NCBI GenBank assembly: GCA_019873685.1
Contig: JAIOAT010000044.1
Coordinates: forward strand, 1-32,400
Direction of reading: 5' to 3'
DNA: 32,400 nucleotides
Source: Chloroflexota bacterium
GTDB lineage: Bacteria; Chloroflexota; Anaerolineae; Aggregatilineales; Ch27
Both the position numbers and the translations under genes were made by a program. The notes under the pieces were generated by a model. That model saw only the letters and a list, made by a program, of their open reading frames with translations, was not told the origin of the DNA and did no database searches. Shown here piece by piece: positions 8,101 to 15,248 of this stretch; position 1 is the stretch's first letter; each line of letters opens with the position of its first letter.

Positions 8101-8635
8101 GGTAAGCCAGCTGCCAGAGCTGCTCGAATTCCTGCAGGTAAGCGGCAGGCCGCTCAAAGGAGAGCACCAGCCAGTCGCGCCGGGCGTTGAACAGGCGCAG
8201 CTTCTCGAAGTTAGTCAGGATGGCCCAGGTGCCGCCGTTAGCAAAGGCGTAGTTGATCGCCTGCTGTTCTTCTTCCGTGCGGTCAATCGCCATACCGGGC
8301 AGGGACATCTGCCCCGGCGTGATCACGCCGGCGATGGTGAGCCGGGCTTGTTTGAGTTCTTTGATCGCCCCGAACCGCTTGGCTTCGACAAAGATCTTCC
8401 CCCCGGACTCGGGGATCAGGGTGATGTCGGGGCGTCCGGCCTGAGTTGCCAGTTCGTACTTATAGCGAGCCGGGTCTTCGATTGGCCAGCCCAGCACATC
8501 GCGCAGGAGCCGGTCAATGAACTGGCGCACGACGCTGGCTTCGGTCATTTGCGCGCGGTCGTCTGCCGAAAGGTTTTTGTATGCCTCCAGCAGCCCCCGC
8601 AGATTGTGGCGGGCCTGTTCTTCCGTCAAGTGCAT
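5183..8635 (-). CDS. Single-chain restriction-modification enzyme (Eco57I/type IIG-like)
   Basis: A 1150-residue protein combining nuclease and DNA methyltransferase. The N-terminus has a PD-(D/E)xK nuclease signature: RPD at 68-70, then IFVEAKRF with E84 and K86. The methyltransferase part carries KKQGSYYTPQVIVRYLV (368-384, motif X region), the AdoMet-binding SACGSGSF (423-430, motif I), VDLDP near 499-503, and the N6-adenine catalytic motif NPPW (641-644). The last 300 or so residues include LYLQAMLNSFALDTVIRQ and FYMESLPVPRL, resembling TaqI-type target-recognition regions. Length and order match type IIG/Eco57I-like enzymes that cut and modify with one chain. All key residues seen are intact. 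A good promoter sits at 8669-8697. The gene is likely part of a self-contained defence unit with the coupled 99-residue protein; recognition sequence cannot be predicted. Confidence 0.9.
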   Translation of the reverse strand: MHLTEEQARHNLRGLLEAYKNLSADDRAQMTEASVVRQFIDRLLRDVLGWPIEDPARYKYELATQAGRPDITLIPESGGKIFVEAKRFGAIKELKQARLTIAGVITPGQMSLPGMAIDRTEEEQQAINYAFANGGTWAILTNFEKLRLFNARRDWLVLSFERPAAYLQEFEQLWQLAYHNILTGSLDRLSNQRYTRDVDTQYLDFINEWREKLAQDIVQRRAENPWAFRADGSIDLPALRAVVQRFLDRLVVVRFAEDHLVITPGTLRQYYDLCLSNPYTFTMDEFLDRFFRRFDQDHNSALFAEGLADRASFSDTVLLPLIGKLYEARYRSMPADIIGNTYEQYLGKTLALTNGSVITRDNLETRKKQGSYYTPQVIVRYLVDTTLGRYLYGTADGQPDGQPVTGETRKTSREIRDLRVLDSACGSGSFLIYAYSVLADFYESEIRRLEAEMEARNRELAAQGVSPLERRMALADYTVELERIRDYPRLILETHLYGVDLDPQAAEIAVVNLIMRAMERRQHEKRLPQILNQNVKVGNSLIGLRPDDPRLAAHAEAIARIRRLRLDLIRTPNGPAHQQIMADLEAALADLNAALNVDFAPYFSDLARVHPFHWGIEFPEVFFDEAGRPLERPGFTIIVGNPPWEILKPDLREFYAQFDPDIESKLNRRQVERRIDELNAEDPRRAELWAATTRIIEETAAYVRACGDYTRQGRGDTATHKLFLERMYRYLLQDGGRIGYVVPSGIYTDLGTKELREMLFYEGTVDYLYGLANVRAVFPDIDSRFKFTLLGVRKGGKTHRFRALFLISHAEWPELTEERDTSVILRQILSDDAYIFEMDTDAITRFSPDSLSLMEFRSQRDYDIAERIYNGWPLLGEEVPDTWNVKFTREFDMTNDRDLFNTQGRGLPLYEGKMIHQFDAFYGEPRFWVEEKAASARLEAKNGTGQDYKNYRLVFRDIARGTDERTLISAVIPKLTFCGNKAPLINLLGLHKNPTLLYLQAMLNSFALDTVIRQKISTTLNFFYMESLPVPRLTPGNPYFDAIVPRAARLTCTRPEFADLWREVMGGDWDESCGATDPAERQRLRDEIDALVAHLYGLSRADFDHILGTFPLVFPDTPEGRARREALLQTYDAFGPVTRDWPRTQAGGPP

Positions 8636-8668
8636 CGCATCCCCTGCCTGGTGAGCCTTCCTGCCGCC

Positions 8669-8697
8669 AGTATAAGCGCGGCGCTGGCCGGGGGCAA
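8669..8697 (-). promoter_or_regulatory. Sigma-70-type promoter of the restriction-modification operon
   Basis: On the minus strand, TTGCCC (8697-8692) and TATACT (8674-8669) are separated by 17 bases. Transcription would begin near 8660, giving a leader of about 25 bases before the ATG at 8635. The same -35 word and spacing occur in front of the glycosyltransferase gene at 15249-15277, which supports it as a real promoter. Confidence 0.6.
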
Positions 8698-8711
8698 CCG
8701 GTCCTGATCCC

Positions 8712-10916
8712 TCAGCCCAGCGGCTCCAGGAAGTTGCCGTCGATGCGCTTGCGCCCGGCCCGGTCGAACTGCACGTCCACCTCTTCGGCGTCGTGGTAAC
8801 GCCTGGCGGCGATGACCACCCCCTCGCCGAAATGCGGGTTGATCACGCGCATGCCGGGCTGGAAGCGCGGCGGGGACGGGGTGTTGCGGGCCGCGTGCGA
8901 GCGCGGCAGGTCGTCCATCCAGGCCGTCATCCGGGCGAAGCTATCCTGCGCGGCGCGCGAGGCTCCCGCCAGCGGCGCGCCTTCCAGCAGCGCCGGCGGC
9001 ACATCCTGCAGGAAGCGGCTGGGCAGGCTTGGCTCTGAATCGCCGAAGCGCGTCCGGCGGAAGGCGTAAGAGAGGTACAGGCGGTCTTTGGCCCGCGTGA
9101 TGCCCACATACAGCAGGCGGCGCTCCTCCGCCAGGGCGTCCGGATCGCCCTCGGCGTCGGCCTCCAGGCTGCGCAGGTGCGGGAGCGTGCCTTCCTCCAG
9201 CCCGCACAGGAAGACCACCGGGAACTCCAGCCCTTTGGCGCTGTGTAGGGTCAACAGGGCGGGCGCATCGACATTGTCATCGCGCACGTCCACGTCGCTG
9301 ACCAGGGCGACCTGGGTGAGGAACTCGGCCAGGTCAGCGTGCTCATAGTCAGCGGCGCTTTCCCGCAGGGAAAGCACGTTCTCCCAGCGATCTTCGCCCT
9401 CACGGGAGCCATCGCGCAGGTAGGCGGCCAGGCCGGTATCATCGATCACGGCGTCCAGGATGGGCAGCGGTGGGCGACCGGCGGCGGCCAGCGCCTGCCA
9501 GTGGGCCAGCAGCCCGGCGAAGACTTCCAGCGCGCGGCGGGAGCGCGGGCTGAAGGGCGCATCCGCGCCTTCCAGCAGGGCCAGCAGCGCCCGCCCCGGC
9601 GAGAGGCGGATGCTTTCGGCCCAGGCGCGTAGCTCGCCCAGCGTCCGCTCGCCGATGCCGCGCGTAGGCACGTTGATGATCCGCTCCAGGCTGACGCTGT
9701 CATCGGGGTTGTGGATCAGGCGCAGGTAGGCGAGCAGGTCGCGGATCTCGCGCCGGTCGTAGAAGCGCGTCGCCCCGATCAGGCGGTAGGGCACCCCGGC
9801 CCGGCGGAAGGCTTCCTCCAGCGGGCGGGACTGGGCGTTGGTGCGGTACATGATGGCGCACTCGCCGGGGTTGTAGCGGCCCTCCTCATTCAGGCGCAGG
9901 ATGGTGTTGAGGATGTGCCGGGCTTCGTCGTCCTCGTCGTAAGCCTCATAGAGGGCGATTCGCTCCCCCTTGCCGCGCCCGGTGAAGAGCCGCTTGGGCA
10001 CGCGGTTGGTGTTGACGTTGATCACCGCGGTGGCGGCGTCCAGGATCGTCTGCGTTGAGCGATAGTTTTGCTCCAGCAGGATCACCCGAGCATCGGGGAA
10101 GTCCTTCTGGAAGCGCAGCACATTGCGGTAATCCGCGCCCCGGAAAGCGTAGATGCTCTGGTCGGGGTCTCCGACGGCAAAGAGGTTGTTTTGCGGCGCG
10201 GCCAGGGCGTGGATCAGCTTGTACTGGGCGTAGTTGGTGTCCTGGAATTCGTCGACCAGCACATGCTCGTAGCGGCGCTGGTACTTGGCGGCCACATCCG
10301 CATACTGCTGGAACAGCAGGACGGTCTGCATCAGCAGATCGTCAAAGTCCATGGCGTTGCTGCCCAGCAGGATCTCCTGGTAGGCGAAGTAAACGCGGCT
10401 GACGATCTCGGCGAAGTAGCTATCCACCCGGTCGGCAAAGACCTCCGGGGTCAGCATCTCATTCTTGGCGGCGGAGATGCCATCCAGCAGGCTGCGCGGG
10501 GTGAAGCGCTTGATGTCAATATTGAGCTGGGTGGCGGCCTGCTTGATGGCGGTGAGCTGGTCGCGCGTATCGAAGATCACATAGTCCCGGGTGTAGGGGG
10601 TGTTCTCCGCCTCAACGCGCAGGATACGGGCGCACAGGGCATGGAACGTGCCCAGCGAAAGCCCGCTCAGTTCCTGTCCGCCGAGCATCCGCTCGACGCG
10701 CTGCTGCATTTCCCGCGCGGCCTTGTTGGTGAAGGTCACGGCCATGATCCGGTAGGGGGCGACGCCCATCTCCTGCACCAGGTAGGCGACCCGGTGAGTC
10801 AGGACGCGCGTCTTGCCGCTGCCCGGCCCGGCCAGGATCAGGTGCGGGCCTGTCCCGGCGGAGACGGCATCGCGCTGCTGGGGATTGAGACCCTCCAGAA
10901 GGGGCGATTCAGGCAT
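8712..10916 (-). CDS. pcrA: ATP-dependent DNA helicase, UvrD/PcrA family
   Basis: The 734-residue protein is a superfamily 1A 3'-5' DNA helicase of repair and replication restart. It has the Q motif (LNPQQRDAV, 10-18), Walker A (AGPGSGKT, 29-36), TFTNKAAREM (61-70), Walker B DEFQD (222-226), motif III GDPDQSIYAFRG (249-260), QNYRST, and the later motifs LTLHSAKGLEF and VGITRAK. The C-terminal RVINPHFGEGVV...VQFDRAGRKRI segment is the Tudor-like RNA-polymerase-binding domain typical of PcrA/UvrD. Length is normal for the family. It is followed after 76 bases by the restriction-modification operon, which has its own promoter. A weak TACAAT at 10970-10965 may be its -10 box. Confidence 0.95.
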   Translation of the reverse strand: MPESPLLEGLNPQQRDAVSAGTGPHLILAGPGSGKTRVLTHRVAYLVQEMGVAPYRIMAVTFTNKAAREMQQRVERMLGGQELSGLSLGTFHALCARILRVEAENTPYTRDYVIFDTRDQLTAIKQAATQLNIDIKRFTPRSLLDGISAAKNEMLTPEVFADRVDSYFAEIVSRVYFAYQEILLGSNAMDFDDLLMQTVLLFQQYADVAAKYQRRYEHVLVDEFQDTNYAQYKLIHALAAPQNNLFAVGDPDQSIYAFRGADYRNVLRFQKDFPDARVILLEQNYRSTQTILDAATAVINVNTNRVPKRLFTGRGKGERIALYEAYDEDDEARHILNTILRLNEEGRYNPGECAIMYRTNAQSRPLEEAFRRAGVPYRLIGATRFYDRREIRDLLAYLRLIHNPDDSVSLERIINVPTRGIGERTLGELRAWAESIRLSPGRALLALLEGADAPFSPRSRRALEVFAGLLAHWQALAAAGRPPLPILDAVIDDTGLAAYLRDGSREGEDRWENVLSLRESAADYEHADLAEFLTQVALVSDVDVRDDNVDAPALLTLHSAKGLEFPVVFLCGLEEGTLPHLRSLEADAEGDPDALAEERRLLYVGITRAKDRLYLSYAFRRTRFGDSEPSLPSRFLQDVPPALLEGAPLAGASRAAQDSFARMTAWMDDLPRSHAARNTPSPPRFQPGMRVINPHFGEGVVIAARRYHDAEEVDVQFDRAGRKRIDGNFLEPLG

Positions 10917-11003
10917 GACTCTGGCCTTCCCGTTGCTGGCTCGTTTGTTCGATGGCAGGAGGGTATTGTAGCCGATTTTGAGCGGAGGGTGTAGGGCGAT
11001 GAC

Positions 11004-11041
11004 CGGGGGCGCCAGCGATCCGCTGCCTGCCGGCGCCCCCG
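11004..11041 (-). terminator. Strong GC hairpin after the Spinster-like MFS gene
   Basis: CGGGGGCGCC (11004-11013) pairs with GGCGCCCCCG (11032-11041), ten base pairs, and the loop can fold further through AGCG/CGCT. It begins nine bases past the stop codon of the minus-strand transporter gene. There is no T-run, so it would be a non-canonical terminator or an mRNA-stabilising end. Confidence 0.4.
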
Positions 11042-11049
11042 CCCTCTGT

Positions 11050-12345
11050 TCAGCGGTCAGCGGAAGCAGCCAGCGCCGCCGCCCGGCGGCTCATCTCCGC
11101 CCGCAGCGCGGCGATATCCCGCGGGGCGATGATCACGGCGATAGCCAGGAATACCGCGCAGAACGCCCAGGCAATCACGCAGATGGTCAGTATGGCGTTC
11201 CCCAGCGTGGATTGCTCGGCCATCGCTCCGGCCATCAGCGGGGCCAGCGCCGCGCCGCCATTCTCGATGAAATACTGCACGGCCAGCGCGGTGCTGCGCA
11301 CTTCCGGCACAGTGATGTCGTAGACGGTCGAAATCACATTGGGCGACGAGAACGGGATCAGCAGGGCGGTCAGGCATAGCAGGGCCAGGAACAGCCCTTT
11401 CTGTTCCAGCGGCACCTGCAGCGTCAGGTAGAGCATGATCGCGCCGCTGATCACGCCAAAGAGGCAGACCATCAGCCGCCCGCGCTGGGTCCGCCGGAAC
11501 AGCCAGTCGCCAAGCGCACCGCCGATGAAGTAGCCGGAAGCCAGCACCAGCACGGCGATGGCCATGGTCGGCAGCACTTCGTCCGATGTGTAGCCGCGTT
11601 CCGTCTCCAGGTAGTTGAAGAACCAGAAGGAGATCACCGTCCAGGGGAAGACGCCGAAGAACCCCTGCAGGAACAGCGGGATCAGCGTCCGGCGGCGGAA
11701 CAGGCCGCGGGCCGTCTTCCAGTCGAAGCGGTAGACGCCGATCTCGGCCAGTTCGGCCAGCTCCGGCTCAGCCCGGCCACGCGGCGCTTCCCGGACGAAC
11801 AGGGCGATCAGGACGGCGATGATCAGCCCGACCGTCCCGGTGATGATGAACACGTTGCGCCAGCCGATGATCGGGCCGAGCACCAGGGCCAGCACCAGCC
11901 CGACCATGTAGCCCATTGGCTGGGCCAGCTGCAGAATGCCATAAATCTTGCCGCGTACACGCGGGCCGAAGTAGTCGGCGATCAGGCTGTACAGGCCGGG
12001 ATAGCTGGAATCGTCGATGCCGGTGGAAGCGCGGGCCGCCAGGAACAGCGGATAAGTCGGGGCGATCGCCCCCAGCCAGGTGGTCACCCCCCAGATGGCC
12101 GAGGCCAGGGCCAGCAGCCTGGCCCGCGCATAGCGATCGTACAGGTAGCCCCACAGCGGGTACAGGGCTGCGGCAACAATCATCGCTCCCGTGCCGACCG
12201 CACCCATCGCCGTGCGGTCGATCTGGAAGGTCTCCATGATCTGGGTGGTCAGCGGGCCGATCAGCAGCTTGTCAGACTGGTGGAGAAGCATGAAGGCGAA
12301 GAAGATGACGACGACAACCCACCGACGACGATAGTACGTGGCCAT
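11050..12345 (-). CDS. Major facilitator superfamily transporter, Spinster-like
   Basis: A 431-residue integral membrane protein with about 12 transmembrane segments. After the first helix, HQSDKLLIGPLTTQIMETF and the loop-2 motif GYLYDRYARARLL (near 65-77) fit the MFS signature as seen in Spinster-type carriers. GIDDSSYPGLYSLIADYFGP (about 110-129) matches the helix-4 region of that group, and RGKIYGILQLAQPMGYMVG the helix-5 region. A cytoplasmic linker (REAPRGRAEPELAELAEI) separates the halves. The substrate is not predictable; relatives move lipids or organic anions. The start is supported by AAAGGA seven bases upstream. The gene is isolated, preceded by a clear terminator at 12444-12480. 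Confidence 0.85.
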   Translation of the reverse strand: MATYYRRRWVVVVIFFAFMLLHQSDKLLIGPLTTQIMETFQIDRTAMGAVGTGAMIVAAALYPLWGYLYDRYARARLLALASAIWGVTTWLGAIAPTYPLFLAARASTGIDDSSYPGLYSLIADYFGPRVRGKIYGILQLAQPMGYMVGLVLALVLGPIIGWRNVFIITGTVGLIIAVLIALFVREAPRGRAEPELAELAEIGVYRFDWKTARGLFRRRTLIPLFLQGFFGVFPWTVISFWFFNYLETERGYTSDEVLPTMAIAVLVLASGYFIGGALGDWLFRRTQRGRLMVCLFGVISGAIMLYLTLQVPLEQKGLFLALLCLTALLIPFSSPNVISTVYDITVPEVRSTALAVQYFIENGGAALAPLMAGAMAEQSTLGNAILTICVIAWAFCAVFLAIAVIIAPRDIAALRAEMSRRAAALAASADR

Positions 12346-12443
12346 GGCGTTGTCCTTTGCTAGGAGGCAGAGACATGCCCGGTCAGGATTCAGGCCAGCG
12401 AAGGCCAGCAGCCGCGCTGCCCGCCGCGGCCAGCGCCGGGATC

Positions 12444-12480
12444 AAAAAAAGGAGCCGGTCTGCCCCTGCAGGCCGACTCC
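12444..12480 (-). terminator. Rho-independent terminator of the 67-aa protein gene
   Basis: On the minus strand, GGAGTCGGCCTGC (12480-12468) pairs with GCAGACCGGCTCC (12463-12451), with two mismatches and a four-base loop, followed directly by seven T residues (12450-12444). It begins 14 bases beyond the stop codon at 12495. This is the best canonical terminator in the window. Confidence 0.88.
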
Positions 12481-12494
12481 CGCCGATTGGCGGA

Positions 12495-12698
12495 CTAGCC
12501 CTTAGCCTCAGGCACCTTCAGGGCGTCCCAGGTCGCCTTGTTGACGAACTTGGTCAGGTTGCGGCCATCGCTGGTCTTGCCGCGGATACCATAACGGATG
12601 CTGCCGCCTTTGGTCTTGAAGGTGACTTTGACGATGTTCTTCTCGTCAACCATGACCTTCTTCTTCAGCTTGACGTCAAAGAATTCGATTGAAGCCAT
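12495..12698 (-). CDS. Small basic protein (67 aa), single-gene unit
   Basis: Starting at 12698, the product MASIEFFDVKLKKKVMVDEK... has 67 residues, with about 12 Lys and three Arg, and alternating hydrophobic stretches that suggest a small beta barrel with one C-terminal helix (TKFVNKATWDAL). AAGGAG lies eight bases before this ATG; the longer in-frame start at 12767 has no such site and lies upstream of the likely promoter. The gene has its own promoter (TATACT, 12749-12744) and a textbook terminator, which suggests high independent expression. No signal peptide or cysteines are present. I do not recognise a named family; its size and charge recall small nucleic-acid-binding proteins, but that is only a resemblance. 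Confidence 0.8.
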   Translation of the reverse strand: MASIEFFDVKLKKKVMVDEKNIVKVTFKTKGGSIRYGIRGKTSDGRNLTKFVNKATWDALKVPEAKG

Positions 12699-12743
12699 TG
12701 TATTGAACTCCTTGTGAACAGATACACCAATGTTTGGAGCGGT

Positions 12744-12749
12744 AGTATA
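12744..12749 (-). promoter_or_regulatory. -10 box of the 67-aa protein gene
   Basis: The minus strand carries TATACT at 12749-12744, about 45 bases before the start codon at 12698. Upstream at -35 distance is only a poor match (around GTACAA, 12767-12772). The AT-rich leader up to the AAGGAG site contrasts with the surrounding GC-rich DNA. Confidence 0.5.
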
Positions 12750-12830
12750 CACTTCCCGCGTGATCATTGTACCGCATTCCCGCGGGACGCAATACTCACC
12801 CCACGCCCTGGCGGCGCGGCCATCATGATC

Positions 12831-12857
12831 GGGGGCGCGGCCATCTACCGCGCCCCC
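12831..12857 (-). terminator. Perfect GC hairpin after the UMF1-type transporter gene
   Basis: GGGGGCGCGG (12831-12840) pairs perfectly with CCGCGCCCCC (12848-12857) around a seven-base loop, about 19 bases after the stop at 12877 on the minus strand. No T-run follows. Its similarity in form to the hairpin at 11004-11041 suggests a shared type of transcript end. Confidence 0.45.
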
Positions 12858-12876
12858 GCAAGCTCTGCCCGATCAA

Positions 12877-14895
12877 TCAGGAAGCCGCGCCGAGTACGGC
12901 GGCGTCTTCCGCCTGGGCCACGCGCCGCCCTTCCTCCACATTCACCCGCGTCAGCAGGAAACCGCCGATGATGAACAGGGCAATCAGGCTCAGGATGGCC
13001 GGGCGGCTGCTATCGAAAATAGCCACCGCCGCCGCGAACAGCAGCGGGCCAATGATAGCCGAGAACTTCTCCATCACCCCGTACAGACCGAAGAACTCGC
13101 CGCTCTTGGCCGCCGGCGACATGCTGGCGTACAGACTGCGGCTAAGGGCCTGGCTGCCGCCCTGGACGATAGCCACCATCCAGGCCAGGAACCAGTACTC
13201 GATGGTGGAATCAAGTACGAAGCCCCAGATGGCGATCACGCTGTAGATCAGCAGGGCCAGCAGTACGCTCCGCTTGGTATCCAGCGCCTCCGCCAGCCGG
13301 GTGAACAGCGGGCGGCCCAGCAGCGCCGCAAAGACGATGCCCACGACCTGCACGCCCAGCAGCAGCCCGATGATCAGCCCCAGGTTGCTGCGGCGGGCCG
13401 GCGGCAGCACCTCGACGCCAACCAGGGTCAGGCGCGTGCCGCTGCTGGCAGGGTTGGCTTCAGCGCGGTTGACCAGCGTCAGGGTATGCTCGCCCGGCTC
13501 AGGGGCGCTGAACTTCTTGCTGACGTTGTAACGCACCGTGGCCTGGTAGGTATCCAGAACCACCGGCTCGCCAGCTTTGTCCAGCAGGGGCGCGCCATCG
13601 AGCAGGACGTCAGCCCTGCCGCCATCCGGCCCAGTGTTATAGGTCAGCACTACATCCTGACCGTTGAAGGTCAGCGTGTAACTGGCGCCGGGTTCGGTGG
13701 TCACGGCGTAGGGCACATCTGTCGCAGCGTCGATGTCAGCAGCGGGGATGGCCGCTGTCTCCCAGGCGCCCTCGCGGGTGATGGCCGGGGCATCCCAGGC
13801 ATACTGCCCCTGCCCGACTGCCGTCTCTGTGGCTGCGTAGGGCGCGGGCGGTGCGCCGCTCAGGTCGACCGGCAGCGCCGGTCGGGCAATGATGCCCACC
13901 AGCGGCAGAACGACCAGGTTGAACAGGATGAAAGCCAGGAATTGCGGGCGGCGCCTTTCCCCGACCCGCGGCAACCGCCCGAAGATCAGGCTGAAGGGGA
14001 TACCGACAAATTGCACCAGCAACAGGGCCAGCAGCAACTCGGTCGTGCCAAAGCCCAGTTCCGCGCCGTAGATCACGGCGACGCCAATGATGGTACCGAT
14101 GCCATCGTTATAGATGAAGAAGGCCACCAGCAACTTGAACAGCTCGCTGTATTGCTGCACCTGGCGGAAGGTGGTCGTCAGGCGGCGGAAGCTGACCCCG
14201 ATCACGGTCTCGCCGGGCTTGAGCCGGGCGGTAGCCGCCGGCGGCTCCGGAACCGCACGCAGCAAGGGGATGGTGAACACGGCCCACCAGAGTGCCACGC
14301 TGAGAAACGACAGGCGAATCCCGGCGTAATCGAACCAGCTATCGGGGATGAGCTGGATCATGGCGATGTTGATCGCCAGCAGCAGCCCGCCGCCCAGGTA
14401 GCCCATGGCATACCCGCGCGTAGAGACCTCGTCCTGGTCTTCCTCGCGGGCGACATGGGGCAGCAGCGAATCGTAGAAGACATTGGCGGCGGTGAACCCG
14501 ACGCGCCCCAGCACAAACAGCACCGAAGCCAGCAGCCAGTCGCCGGTGCTGACCAGCACCAGCAGGCCGGTAGCGACAATACCCAGACCGGCGAAGATCG
14601 AGAGCAGCGGTTTCTTGTTGCGCCGGATGTCGGAGATTGTGCCCAGGATAGGGGAAAGCAGCGCGCCGATGAGCAGCGAGATGCTCAGACCGACGCTCCA
14701 GTAAGCGGTGGCGGTGGCCTCGCTGGGCAGGGTAGCCCCGGCTACATTGCTGTAGTAGGCGGGCAGGACCGCCGCCAGGATGGTGGTGGCAAAGGCGGAG
14801 TTGCCCCAATCGTACATGGTCCAGGCCCAGATGCGGCGCCTGTAGGTGCGCTCGTCCAGCGGCGCTGATGCGGCGCTCAAGGCGGCTGTGGTCAT
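12877..14895 (-). CDS. UMF1-family MFS transporter with extracytoplasmic beta-domain insertion
   Basis: With the start at 14895 the product has 672 residues. The N-terminal half is typical UMF1 (Atg22-like) MFS: WAWTMYDWGNSAFATTI (23-39), GTISDIRRNKKPLL (85-98), GRVGFTAANVFYDSLLPHV (130-148) and FIYNDGIGTIIG (260-271). Between membrane segments, residues about 341-503 form a non-membrane insert rich in beta strands (SYTLTFNGQDVVLTYNTGPD, then DVLLDG, LDTYQATVRYN, GEHTLTLVNR, VGVEVLPPA). This pattern recalls galactose-binding-like beta-sandwich domains of secreted proteins. The second half resumes with GLIIGLLLGVQVVG and ends with the conserved GGSQALSRSLYASMSP (579-594) and EFFGLYGVMEKF (600-611). 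The carrier role and substrate are unknown. The longer upstream frame (to 15195) runs through repeats and is not used. Confidence 0.85.
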   Translation of the reverse strand: MTTAALSAASAPLDERTYRRRIWAWTMYDWGNSAFATTILAAVLPAYYSNVAGATLPSEATATAYWSVGLSISLLIGALLSPILGTISDIRRNKKPLLSIFAGLGIVATGLLVLVSTGDWLLASVLFVLGRVGFTAANVFYDSLLPHVAREEDQDEVSTRGYAMGYLGGGLLLAINIAMIQLIPDSWFDYAGIRLSFLSVALWWAVFTIPLLRAVPEPPAATARLKPGETVIGVSFRRLTTTFRQVQQYSELFKLLVAFFIYNDGIGTIIGVAVIYGAELGFGTTELLLALLLVQFVGIPFSLIFGRLPRVGERRRPQFLAFILFNLVVLPLVGIIARPALPVDLSGAPPAPYAATETAVGQGQYAWDAPAITREGAWETAAIPAADIDAATDVPYAVTTEPGASYTLTFNGQDVVLTYNTGPDGGRADVLLDGAPLLDKAGEPVVLDTYQATVRYNVSKKFSAPEPGEHTLTLVNRAEANPASSGTRLTLVGVEVLPPARRSNLGLIIGLLLGVQVVGIVFAALLGRPLFTRLAEALDTKRSVLLALLIYSVIAIWGFVLDSTIEYWFLAWMVAIVQGGSQALSRSLYASMSPAAKSGEFFGLYGVMEKFSAIIGPLLFAAAVAIFDSSRPAILSLIALFIIGGFLLTRVNVEEGRRVAQAEDAAVLGAAS

Positions 14896-14993
14896 AGGCG
14901 GGCTTCTTTCTTCTACCGGCAGGGCCGGGCAGAGGGAGAAGACGCAGGCAATTCTGCGGCTGATTGTAGTGCCGCCGCCGGGGAACGCAACCG

Positions 14994-15186
14994 CGAGGCC
15001 AGGAAAAGAGGCAGGAGACAAGAGTCCAGAGGCAAGAAAAAGAGGCCGGGAGGCCGGTGACGAGCGGCAAGAGATGGGTGGCTGAGAGGACGGGAAAAGA
15101 GGCAGGAGGCAGGAAAAAGAGGCCGGGAGGCCGGTGACAAGCGGCAAGAGGCAAGAGATGGAAACCGGGCAGGCTGCCCACTGCCT
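14994..15186. repeat. Heptamer-type and duplicated intergenic repeats
   Basis: This lies in a 414-base gene-free region between divergent genes. GGCAAGAAAA...GAGATGG at 15031-15077 recurs at 15108-15161 with few changes; the second copy has an extra seven-base GCAAGAG. Variants of a seven-base word (GGCAAGA, GGCAGGA) recur throughout, as in short tandem heptamer repeats known from some bacterial genomes. The core GAGGCCGGGAGGCCGG is repeated at about 15043 and 15119 and is related to the inverted repeat at 396-492. The remainder of the gap (14896-14993 and 15187-15248) shows nothing recognisable. No open frame here looks coding. Confidence 0.65.
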
Positions 15187-15248
15187 GCTCCCCACTCCCT
15201 ATTCCCTGTTTACGTCCGGGCGCGGCGCATCCCGGCCGCTGGCAGCCG

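Noticed and set aside
5183-8635. BREX PglX or type I HsdM
   Set aside because: The protein has its own N-terminal PD-(D/E)xK nuclease and a TaqI-like end, and no brx, pgl, hsdR or hsdS genes are nearby.
6476-8707. Long plus-strand open frame opposite the restriction-modification gene
   Set aside because: Its translation has no recognisable domain and mirrors the codon pattern of the real minus-strand gene; high GC content often leaves such antisense frames open.
12699-12767. Longer start for the 67-aa basic protein
   Set aside because: The added codons overlap the probable -10 box and lack a ribosome-binding site, whereas the ATG at 12698 has AAGGAG at good spacing.
14994-15186. CRISPR array
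   Set aside because: The repeated units are irregular, grow by heptamers and lack evenly sized unique spacers; no cas genes are present.
14896-15195. N-terminal extension of the UMF1 carrier (100 extra residues)
   Set aside because: It is encoded by the intergenic repeats, rich in Ser, Pro, Leu and Cys without homology, and the family start MTT...WAWTMYDWGNSAF follows the ATG at 14895.
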